Origin: Candidatus Avimonas narfae
GTDB lineage: Bacteria > Bacillota > Clostridia > Oscillospirales > Acutalibacteraceae
NCBI GenBank assembly: GCA_904395335.1
Contig: CAJFNR010000028.1
Coordinates: 1 to 40,004, forward strand
Reading direction: 5' to 3'
Length of the DNA stretch: 40,004 nt
Shown here: piece after piece, positions 33,735 through 40,004 of the stretch
Numbering within the stretch: the first letter of the stretch is position 1
Layout: each line of letters starts with the position of its first letter
The notes under the pieces: model-generated
Database searches by the model: none
What the model was told of the DNA's origin: nothing
Seen by the model: only the letters and a program-made list of their open reading frames with translations
Program-made: the position numbers and the translations under genes

Positions 33735-34832
33735 TTACACGTTGAAGCGGAACAGCACCACGTCGCCGTCCTGCATCACATATTCCTTGCCCTCGGAACG
33801 GACCAGGCCCTTTTCCTTGCAGGCGTTCATGGAACCGTTTTCCATCAGCTCACGGTAGGAGACGACCTCCGCCCGAATAAAGCCCCGCTCAAAATCCGTG
33901 TGGATTTTGCCCGCTGCCTGTGGGGCGCGGGTACCCTGGGTGATGGTCCAGGCGCGGACCTCCTTGGGACCGGCGGTGAGGTAGGAGATCAAGCCCAGCA
34001 GATGGTAGCTCTTCTGGATCAGGCGGTCCAGCCCGGAGCGGTCCAGTCCCAGCTCGGAGAGAAAAAGCGCCTTTTCCTCCGCGCTCATGTCCGCGATATC
34101 CGCCTCCATCTGGGCGCAGATGGGCAGCACCTCGGCGTGCTCCTGCTCGGCCAGCTCCGCCACCTTGCGGTAATGGGGGCTGGCGGAGGGATCGCCCGCC
34201 GAAAAATCCGCTTCGCTGAGGTTGGCGGCGTAGATCACGGGCTTGGAGGTGAGCAGCTGGGCGGAGCGGAGGAGCTCCTCTTCCTCCGGGGAACAGGAGA
34301 CGGAACGGGCGGGCTTGCCGGACTGTAGGGTTTCCAGCACCCTTTTAAAGAAATCCAGCTCAGGCTGCAGGCTCTTGTCCCCCTTGAGCAGCTTGGCAGT
34401 TTTGTCGATCCGGCGCTCCAGCATCTCCATATCGGAGAAGATCAGCTCCAGATTGATGGTCTCGATATCCCGCAGGGGGTCGACGCTGCCGTCCACGTGG
34501 ATGATGTCGTCGTCCTCAAAGCACCGGACCACATGGACAATGGCGTCCACCTCCCGGATGTTGGCCAGAAATTTGTTTCCCAGCCCTTCCCCTTTGCTGG
34601 CGCCCCGGACCAGACCGGCGATGTCCACGAATTCGATGGTGGCGGGGGTGACCTTCTCCGGCTGATACATGTTTGCCAGGCGGTCTAGCCGCTCATCCGG
34701 CACGGCTACCACGCCGACGTTGGGGTCAATGGTGCAGAAAGGGTAGTTGGCGCTCTGGGCGCCGGCATTGGTGATGGCGTTGAAAAGGGTGGATTTTCCT
34801 ACGTTGGGAAGTCCGACAATACCAAGTTTCAC
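33735..34832 (-). CDS. ychF: Redox-regulated ATPase YchF (Obg family)
   Basis: A 365-residue YchF/OLA1 P-loop NTPase that binds ribosomes and prefers ATP. Walker A is GLPNVGKST (7-15), switch II is [21 protein letters not shown], and the C-terminal TGS domain (about 280-365) ends [11 protein letters not shown]. The start is a GTG at 34832 behind GGAAGGA. It is a single-gene unit with its own promoter and terminator. Length and domain order are standard. Confidence 0.97.
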   Translation of the reverse strand: MKLGIVGLPNVGKSTLFNAITNAGAQSANYPFCTIDPNVGVVAVPDERLDRLANMYQPEKVTPATIEFVDIAGLVRGASKGEGLGNKFLANIREVDAIVHVVRCFEDDDIIHVDGSVDPLRDIETINLELIFSDMEMLERRIDKTAKLLKGDKSLQPELDFFKRVLETLQSGKPARSVSCSPEEEELLRSAQLLTSKPVIYAANLSEADFSAGDPSASPHYRKVAELAEQEHAEVLPICAQMEADIADMSAEEKALFLSELGLDRSGLDRLIQKSYHLLGLISYLTAGPKEVRAWTITQGTRAPQAAGKIHTDFERGFIRAEVVSYRELMENGSMNACKEKGLVRSEGKEYVMQDGDVVLFRFNV

Positions 34833-34919
34833 GCGGTTCCGATCCTTCCGCTGTGTATATTTTGGGAAACGGGCCCCAAGGGCGCCGGTTCGCTCAAGAA
34901 CAGCTGTCTTCCGGGGCTT

Positions 34920-34948
34920 ATCCTACCATATTTTCCGTCTGTTGGCAA
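34920..34948 (-). promoter_or_regulatory. Promoter of ychF
   Basis: A -35 TTGCCA (34948-34943) and a -10 TAGGAT (34925-34920) with 17 bp between them lie about 90 bp upstream of the GTG. Confidence 0.5.
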
Positions 34949-35069
34949 GGGCGGAGAGCGGAGACGGTTGGTAGAAGGGAAACCGCAAAAATAGTATAAG
35001 TGTTGTATCCGATGCTTTAAAAGGGCGACGCCTTTTGTATGGCCGTTCGTGGTTCAGAACCGTTCAGCC

Positions 35070-36326
35070 CTACTGCAAGTTTTCCTTCTGCCTGCGGCGA
35101 AAGAACTCCTTCTCCACCGCCCGGGCCAGCGCATCGCCCACCGGGCTTTCTTCGTCCGGAGACAGGCCGAAGCATACGGCATTTTCTGCCGGTGCTAGAC
35201 GACAGAGCTCCTCAACGGCGTGCTCCACCGTGGCCTGAGCACTGTACACCTCCAAAAAAGCATAGCCCATGTGCCGCGGATCCGGGCGCTGCCGGATGCG
35301 CAGGCGCGGGGCACAGGGAAGAGCCTCCATCTTCTGAGCCAATACCGCCACCCGTTCCCGGGTATCCGCCGCCAGGATCAACAGCGGCCGGTGCCGCTGA
35401 GGGAGCGGGCCGCAGACATAATATTGATGAGGGCTTCCCCGGGAAGCATGGTACAGCTCTTCTGCGGCGGGGTTGGTCAGCTCTCCGTAATATACGTGAA
35501 GCACGTGATGGATCACGGCATAGCGAAAAAGCGCAGCGTTTTCCTGTTCTAGCAGGTTTGTAGCCATCCTGCTGTCCTCTTCTTCTAGCTCCCGGCAGGA
35601 GGTGTATTCCCGCTTCCCCGTATCGTAGAGGGCCGCACCCTCCAACGTGATCACTGGCAGCTTCAGACCGATTTCCTCCAGTAGCGGGAGAAAATAGGCG
35701 GGAGGCTGGGGAGCTGCCACCGCGATACGGGCCCCCCGGCTGATGAGCTGATTGAGCTTGATCCGGGTGTAGGAGCTGATGTGTCCGTCCTCGCCGGCCA
35801 GGGAGTCCAGGGACAGAACAAAGAGCAGGTGGCGATTTTTCCGCCGGGGCAGACGGAACAGATTGACACACAGTGAGACGGCGATGCCGATGAGGGTGTC
35901 GATACACCGGTCCAGAGCGAATAAATAAGGGTTTACATCCGCCCCGTGGGAGACCGTGATGCTCATGAATACCACGCAGGTGATATAAGAGGCGGTGGGC
36001 TGTTTAGCCAGCAGCGTCACATAGATCAAGGGAATGATACAGACAGATACCAGCAGATATTGCCAGATGGGCTGATCCGGTGGGAAAAACGCCTTTTCCA
36101 CTAGGAGAGCCAGCATGCCGAAGACACCACCGATAAAGGTGCCTACTGTCCGGTTGAGCGCCACCCGCACGCTATTGGAAACATAGGGCTGCATGCACAG
36201 CACAGCGGCAATGGCGGAATAAAAAGGCACCCCTCTTCCGCGGATCATATAAATCACAAAGCACAAAAACACCGCCACTGCCGATTTGACGATGCGCATG
36301 CCGATTTTGGGCAGCGGACGGATCAT
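35070..36326 (-). CDS. FUSC/aromatic-acid-exporter membrane domain fused to a degenerate Cof-type HAD domain
   Basis: A 418-residue fusion. Residues about 1-160 are a half-size FUSC/ArAE-type membrane domain with several hydrophobic helices; it starts KIGMRIVKSAVAVFLCFVIY and contains YVSNSVRVALNRTVGTFIGG. Residues about 165-415 align by eye with Cof-type HAD phosphatases (ISSYTRIKLNQLISRGARIAVAA, LLEEIGLKLPVITLEGAALYD). Catalytic motifs are lost: the nucleophile position is S172 (SLDSL in place of DxDGT), TGR is AAP, and the GDxxND end motif is GLSPDEE. The HAD part is therefore probably a binding or structural domain. The ATG at 36326 has an AAAGGA site. Aromatic acid transport is a family guess only. 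Confidence 0.82.
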   Translation of the reverse strand: MIRPLPKIGMRIVKSAVAVFLCFVIYMIRGRGVPFYSAIAAVLCMQPYVSNSVRVALNRTVGTFIGGVFGMLALLVEKAFFPPDQPIWQYLLVSVCIIPLIYVTLLAKQPTASYITCVVFMSITVSHGADVNPYLFALDRCIDTLIGIAVSLCVNLFRLPRRKNRHLLFVLSLDSLAGEDGHISSYTRIKLNQLISRGARIAVAAPQPPAYFLPLLEEIGLKLPVITLEGAALYDTGKREYTSCRELEEEDSRMATNLLEQENAALFRYAVIHHVLHVYYGELTNPAAEELYHASRGSPHQYYVCGPLPQRHRPLLILAADTRERVAVLAQKMEALPCAPRLRIRQRPDPRHMGYAFLEVYSAQATVEHAVEELCRLAPAENAVCFGLSPDEESPVGDALARAVEKEFFRRRQKENLQ

Positions 36327-36358
36327 GGCACTCGTTCCTTTCCGTTTGGGCTCGTTTT

Positions 36359-36387
36359 AGTTTACCCCGCCGGGGGCTGTTTGGCAA
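36359..36387 (-). promoter_or_regulatory. Promoter of the FUSC-HAD gene
   Basis: A -35 TTGCCA (36387-36382) and a -10 TAAACT (36364-36359) with a 17-bp spacer, about 35 bp upstream of the start. It is back to back with the next promoter. Confidence 0.6.
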
Positions 36388-36391
36388 GGGG

Positions 36392-36420
36392 TTGTTCTTG
36401 TGATTCCGCGGGAGTATACT
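36392..36420 (+). promoter_or_regulatory. Promoter of the metallophosphoesterase
   Basis: A -35 TTGTTC (36392-36397) and a -10 TATACT (36415-36420) with a 17-bp spacer. Its -35 lies only four bases from the divergent FUSC-HAD -35. Confidence 0.65.
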
Positions 36421-36459
36421 GTACCTAAAGCAGTGAAGAGAAAAAGGGAAGGTAGACGC

Positions 36460-37182
36460 ATGAAAATTGGGGTTCTGAACGATATACACGGAAATCTGCC
36501 GGCTTTGGAGGCCGTGCTGACGTTTTTCCGGGAGCAGGGCTGTGACGAAATCATCGGGACCGGCGACGTACTCACCATTGGGCCGGATTCCATCGAATGC
36601 CTGCATCGGCTGCAGTCGCTGCCCCATTTCCATATGGTCAGCGGCAATCACGAAAGGTGTTTTTTCGGCGGCTTTGGCCCGCCGTATCCCTCCACCATGC
36701 AGGTAAAGGAGGCGGCGCATCATCAGTGGGTGTTCGATCAGCTGAGCCGGGAGGACCGGCAGTGGCTGGAGGCGCTTCCCCGGCGGCTGGAACGCCGGCT
36801 GACGGGGGGAGGGCAGGAGATAACCGCCGCCTTTGTCCATTATCCCATGGACCGGATCGGAAATTTTCTCCCCAACTTTGAGCCATCGAAACAGGCTCTG
36901 GACGCCGCTTTCGAGGGGGAACCCGCCCAGTGGGTCTTTTACGGGCACGATCACCGGGACAGTGAGTTCACCGGTCGGCGCCGGTATATCAACCTGGGGC
37001 CTATGGGTTGTCCGGGAACCGGAGCCGCCGCTCCCGTGGGGTGGATCACGGCCGACGCCCGGGGCGTGCGGCTGGAGCGACTGTTGATCCCCTACGACAA
37101 GGCGGAAACCATCCGGCATCTGAAAGCAAAAAACACCCCCGATCATGAGCAAGTGATCCGCTGGTTTTTCGGAGGGGAATAA
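36460..37182 (+). CDS. YfcE/MJ0936-type metallophosphoesterase
   Basis: A 240-residue calcineurin-like phosphoesterase. The metal-binding motifs are in order: NDIHGN at the start, GTGDVL, SGNHE, FVHYP and FYGHDHRD. The ATG at 36460 follows AAGGGAAGG; longer frames upstream cover the promoter. It is monocistronic and divergent from the FUSC-HAD gene. The substrate is not evident; relatives act on phosphodiesters and some are broad phosphatases. Confidence 0.9.
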   Translation: MKIGVLNDIHGNLPALEAVLTFFREQGCDEIIGTGDVLTIGPDSIECLHRLQSLPHFHMVSGNHERCFFGGFGPPYPSTMQVKEAAHHQWVFDQLSREDRQWLEALPRRLERRLTGGGQEITAAFVHYPMDRIGNFLPNFEPSKQALDAAFEGEPAQWVFYGHDHRDSEFTGRRRYINLGPMGCPGTGAAAPVGWITADARGVRLERLLIPYDKAETIRHLKAKNTPDHEQVIRWFFGGE

Positions 37183-37217
37183 AAGGACGGGAGGATACCC
37201 GAGATGAATCATTAGAT

Positions 37218-37249
37218 AAAAGGGAGAGCCGCTATCAGCTCTCCCTTTT
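37218..37249. terminator. Bidirectional intrinsic terminator
   Basis: A 12-bp inverted repeat AAAAGGGAGAGC with complement and an eight-base loop, ending in T-rich sequence on both strands, lies between the convergent phosphoesterase and ACT genes. Confidence 0.88.
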
Positions 37250-37266
37250 CTTTATATTGATCGGAT

Positions 37267-37692
37267 TTACATGGAATAGATATCGCTGTCCTTGAGAATT
37301 TCGATGCCACCGGCTTTTAGGGCCTCCAAAGCGGCTTCGTTATCAGGAACGCGGAGAATGACGCAGGCACGTCCTTGGTCTCGGGAGATGAAGGCGTACA
37401 TGTACTCGATGTCCACGTCGCGCAGCGCCTGGGCGGCCTGGGCAAATCCACCGGGATGGTCGGGTACGCTGATGGCGATGACGTTGGTGAGCGAAACAGT
37501 CAAGCCGGAATTGCGCAGGGCTTCCTCCGCCGCATCCGGACGGTTGACGATCAGACGTAGAATGCCGAAATGGGTGGTATCGGCGACGGAAAGGGCACGG
37601 ATATCGATGTTGGCTTTTGCTAAGATCGCGGTGATTTCAGCCAGACGACCGGATTTGTTTTCCACAAAGACGGAGATTTGCTTGATAAACAT
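37267..37692 (-). CDS. Tandem ACT-domain protein
   Basis: A 141-residue protein made of two ACT domains (about 1-65 and 70-140) and nothing else. The first begins FIKQISVFVENKSGRLAEIT and the second VIAISVPDHPGGFAQAAQALRD. ACT pairs bind amino acids and act as regulators. The ATG at 37692 has an AAGGAGG site. It is a single-gene unit; in other Clostridia such proteins sit near phenylacetate-CoA ligase or aminotransferase genes, but none is here, so the ligand is unknown. Confidence 0.92.
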   Translation of the reverse strand: MFIKQISVFVENKSGRLAEITAILAKANIDIRALSVADTTHFGILRLIVNRPDAAEEALRNSGLTVSLTNVIAISVPDHPGGFAQAAQALRDVDIEYMYAFISRDQGRACVILRVPDNEAALEALKAGGIEILKDSDIYSM

Positions 37693-37999
37693 AGCGCGTC
37701 CTCCTTTGAAATTGAGTCGGGATCGGGAAGGGAGGGGAAGCCGAATAGAAAGCCACCCCTATCTTATGATTCAGCATACCATATTTCACAAGAAAAAGCG
37801 AGGCAATAATCTCTAATTAAAATAAAATTGTAGTTTAAAATGAGAGGAACAACCTATTTCCGTCGGCTTTGCCTGGCTCGCGTTGGTTGACAATTGCTTC
37901 AGGGGATGAAGAGCGCTAAGCAGTTGAGAAAGAAACCCAAACAGGAGTGGTAAAAACCTGTCGACAAATCAAAAAGTCGGCGCGGGAAATCCGCAGTAA

Positions 38000-38395
38000 A
38001 ATCGATCTTATCCGTTTTTTCACGCGGACCGTCTTCGCAAGGAGCAGCAGAATGCGAATTTTATGCCTGTTGGAGAGGGGAAGCCGCCAGATCCGTCTGA
38101 TCCGCAGCAATATCTTTGTTCTGCTCCGGCCGTTTCTCAACCGGGGGATTTTGCCGACTCCTTTATTCTGTCTAACGCCAGACATGGTGCAAGATACCCG
38201 GATCCTACTGGAAAGCTGTGTCCGTCAGCATCAAAACCAGTTCCACTGGTACTGGGTATGCCAGATGAGGTGGGGGAAACAGGATTCGCCCCCTTGATCC
38301 CAGAGGATACGGAGCAGATCGCCCAGGCGATCCATGATATATGAAGCCATTACCGGGCCCTGGAGCTGACGGAAGACGAGGTGATCCAGGCCTGA
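38000..38395 (+). pseudogene. Degraded gene fragment with in-frame TGA, family unknown
   Basis: One plus-strand frame stays open from 38000 to a TGA at 38342-38344 and resumes in the same frame to a second TGA at 38393-38395. The reading GEGKPPDPSDPQQYLCSA, VPLVLGMPDEVGETGFAPLI, PEDTEQIAQAIHDI, then stop, then SHYRALELTEDEVIQA has protein-like composition with no low complexity. No ribosome site or start is convincing, and TAA closes the frame upstream at 37997. A decayed gene end, with TGG to TGA as the last lesion, is the simplest view. I do not recognise the family. Confidence 0.4.
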
Positions 38396-38469
38396 GGATG
38401 CAACCGCAACCAGCGGCAATACAGGCGGTGGAAAAACGCCGCCACAAACGGAATCCCTGACCAAAAGAG

Positions 38470-38497
38470 AAGCGGTACGGAAACTTCCGTACCGCTT
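38470..38497 (-). terminator. Intrinsic terminator of the PrsA-like gene
   Basis: A perfect 13-bp inverted repeat (AAGCGGTACGGAA and complement, two-base centre) followed on the minus strand by CTCTTTTGG, 17 bp past the stop. Confidence 0.85.
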
Positions 38498-38514
38498 GAC
38501 TATTAAATGAGAAA

Positions 38515-39789
38515 TCAGGCCCCCGATACAAAGTTCTTCGGGCGGCATTTCTTTTCCACTGTTTTGTCCACGGTGTAGTCCAGGGTGGCGATGTATTCCT
38601 TCAGCTCTTCGTTGAATTCCTCGTATTTGAGGCCATAGATGATGTTTTCCCGATTGTCCTCAAAGTAGGTTTCCCGATCGGTGCCCTCCTCGGGATCCAG
38701 TCGGAGAATCAGAGCCGCTGTGTTGTCGGTTCCGCCAGCCTTGTATTCCACGATCTGCGCTTCTCCCACCGGGACGGATTTCACCGCATTGGTGAAATCC
38801 TCATCGCCGTACAGCTTGGCATCGATATCGTGGAGGTTGGGGTCGGTTTCCTCTTCTTCCCCGGAATCTTCGCCGGTATCTTCTCCGCTGCCAGTGGTGG
38901 TTGTGCCGGTTTCGTCAGCGGTGGTTTCCGCAGCGGTGGTGGAGGTAGTTCCCTCCGTGGTAGTGGTTTCCGCAGCGGTGGTGGTCGTTTCCTCTCCGGC
39001 AGTGGTGGTGTCGGTATCCGAGGTGGTGGTATCGGTGTCCTCGGAATCGTCGGCCTCGGAGGAGTTCTCGTCCTCGTTGTACTGCTCGATCACGGCGTCA
39101 AAATCGCCGCTCTCGTTATACATATCCAGGTATTTCTGCAGGCGGTCCCGCACCTCCTGGGCCTCTTCCTCGCCCAGATCAGCCCCTTCGCTGTCGGTAA
39201 GCGGCAGGGAAATGATCTTATAGGTCAGGTAGTTTTCCTCAAAATAGGCACGGATGTCGTCGTCGCTGATTTCCCGCTGGCCGCCCTTGTCGTACAGGCC
39301 GTAGAACAGAGCCTTTTCATTGCAGTAGAAATCCGTATACATGCGGGAGTAGGTGTCCTTGCTGAAACCGAGAGAGATGGTGTCGTCGTTGGAAATGGTC
39401 TCCAACACCTGATTGACGGCGTCCAGATCCTCCTGTCGGGGGCTCAGGCCGTATTCCTCCAGCTTGTCCTTGATCGCCTTCTGGCGGATCATGGCATCCT
39501 GCGTGGTTTTGACGATGTAATCCTCCGCCGCCATCTCTTCCTCATCGTCCCCGTAAGGGATGGTGATTTCCCAGGGATCCATTCCGTACTGGGCGTACAT
39601 GGCGAAATTATAGTTCTGGTAGACCTGGCTGTAGGTGTTGTACAGATACGCCAGATAGTCCCCGGTGGAATAGGTGGTGTCGCCCACCGTCATGGCCACC
39701 TCCGGGGTGGAACAGCCGGCAGCGGCCCCCATTGACAGGATCATGGCCGCGCTCAGCACCACACTGACGGCGCGTTTTCCCTTGAACAT
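38515..39789 (-). CDS. PrsA-like foldase lipoprotein with acidic Thr-rich insertion
   Basis: A 424-residue lipoprotein of the PrsA/SurA group that would help fold secreted proteins outside the membrane. The signal peptide ends in lipobox GAAAGC with lipidated C26. A SurA-type N-terminal helical domain (about 30-175) is followed by a parvulin-like domain split by an insertion of about 75 residues (about 245-320) made of Asp, Glu, Ser, Thr and Ala (for example TTTTAAETTTTEGTTSTT). After it the parvulin-like part resumes with DIDAKLYGDEDFTNAVKSVPVGEAQIVEY. The ATG at 39789 has an AAGGAGG site. Isomerase activity is uncertain because the domain is interrupted and divergent. Confidence 0.8.
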   Translation of the reverse strand: MFKGKRAVSVVLSAAMILSMGAAAGCSTPEVAMTVGDTTYSTGDYLAYLYNTYSQVYQNYNFAMYAQYGMDPWEITIPYGDDEEEMAAEDYIVKTTQDAMIRQKAIKDKLEEYGLSPRQEDLDAVNQVLETISNDDTISLGFSKDTYSRMYTDFYCNEKALFYGLYDKGGQREISDDDIRAYFEENYLTYKIISLPLTDSEGADLGEEEAQEVRDRLQKYLDMYNESGDFDAVIEQYNEDENSSEADDSEDTDTTTSDTDTTTAGEETTTTAAETTTTEGTTSTTAAETTADETGTTTTGSGEDTGEDSGEEEETDPNLHDIDAKLYGDEDFTNAVKSVPVGEAQIVEYKAGGTDNTAALILRLDPEEGTDRETYFEDNRENIIYGLKYEEFNEELKEYIATLDYTVDKTVEKKCRPKNFVSGA

Positions 39790-39861
39790 GCAGTTTCCTC
39801 CTTAGAGCCGCAGCGGTATAGGCAGAATCCCGAAACCGCCAACAGCCGGCAAGATTCTTTT

Positions 39862-39890
39862 ATTATACATGGACAATCTGGGTTTGTCCA
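39862..39890 (-). promoter_or_regulatory. Promoter of the PrsA-like gene with inverted repeat
   Basis: A -35 TGGACA (39890-39885) and a -10 TATAAT (39867-39862) with a 17-bp spacer. TGGACA also forms an inverted repeat with a TGTCCA in the spacer (nine bases apart), which could be an operator. Confidence 0.65.
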
Positions 39891-40004
39891 GATGCAATTC
39901 ACTGTGGGAGCTCCGCTTTCTGTAGGACTACAATACATATTGGACAGTTGAATAAGAAAGAGATGAAGGATAGGGCCACATCGGTTATAGTTGAAGTTGC
40001 GAGC

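Larger units (their letters stand above)
37693..38514. other. 822-bp region without an intact gene
   Basis: The first 150 bp are AT-rich and must hold the ACT gene promoter. Near 37890-37925 an imperfect inverted repeat (CAATTGCTT ... AAGCAGTTG) is seen. 38000-38395 is a coding-like but broken frame. 38470-38497 is a terminator. Nothing else was supported. Confidence 0.55.

Noticed and set aside
38342-38344. TGA as a selenocysteine codon
   Set aside because: No SECIS-like hairpin was seen after it, no selenoprotein family fits, and the frame has no start.

Overview
The window is a chromosomal stretch of a GC-rich member of the Bacillota, class Clostridia, most likely a gut Oscillospiraceae/Ruminococcaceae-type anaerobe. 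The evidence is the strong AGGAGG ribosome sites, sigma-A-type promoters (TTGACA/TATAAT with 17-bp spacers), Gram-positive wall-anchored proteins with LPXTG-like motifs, a rubrerythrin, intracellular and surface glycosidases for host or plant glycans, and the Firmicutes gene order rimP-nusA-ylxR-ylxQ-infB-rbfA-nrnA-truB-ribF. Species cannot be fixed from the sequence alone. No CRISPR array, insertion sequence, integrase or rRNA was seen.

Layout. 39-115: tRNA-Arg(CCG), minus strand. 341-4459: two-gene plus-strand glycan operon (GcnA-like GH20 hexosaminidase and GH36 alpha-galactosidase), closed by a bidirectional terminator shared with a convergent rubrerythrin/small-protein operon (4519-5263). 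5431-9345: very large wall-anchored GH2 glycosidase whose signal peptide is interrupted by an in-frame TAA. 9565-18592: the translation/transcription operon, ending in RibF fused to a complete HAD phosphatase domain. 18743-23362: a lower-GC minus-strand island with a DHHW/MBOAT O-acylation pair, a frameshifted QueG-like iron-sulfur protein and a Tam-like methyltransferase. 23637-30307: purine branch-point cluster on the minus strand (purB, a LysR regulator, purA, guaA, and a second GuaA lacking the glutaminase domain). 30585-31652: small wall-anchored protein. 32400-36326: isocitrate dehydrogenase, YchF, and an FUSC membrane protein fused to an apparently dead Cof-type HAD domain. 36460-37692: metallophosphoesterase and tandem-ACT protein. 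38515-39789: PrsA-like lipoprotein with a long acidic/threonine-rich insertion.

How the genes fit together. The GH20/GH36 enzymes lack signal peptides and would finish imported oligosaccharides, while the GH2 and the second anchored protein carry sortase-type C-termini and would act at the cell surface. purA, guaA and purB make AMP and GMP from IMP. The rimP-ribF operon covers ribosome maturation, transcription elongation, initiation factor 2, tRNA pseudouridylation and flavin cofactors.

The items most worth a second look are the RibF-HAD fusion, the FUSC-pseudoHAD fusion, the tandem GuaA pair with a glutaminase-less copy, and the stop codon inside the GH2 signal peptide. Several short intergenic stretches (32.0-32.3 kb, 38.0-38.4 kb) look like decayed coding sequence. 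All functional statements are from reading the sequence; no database search was run.
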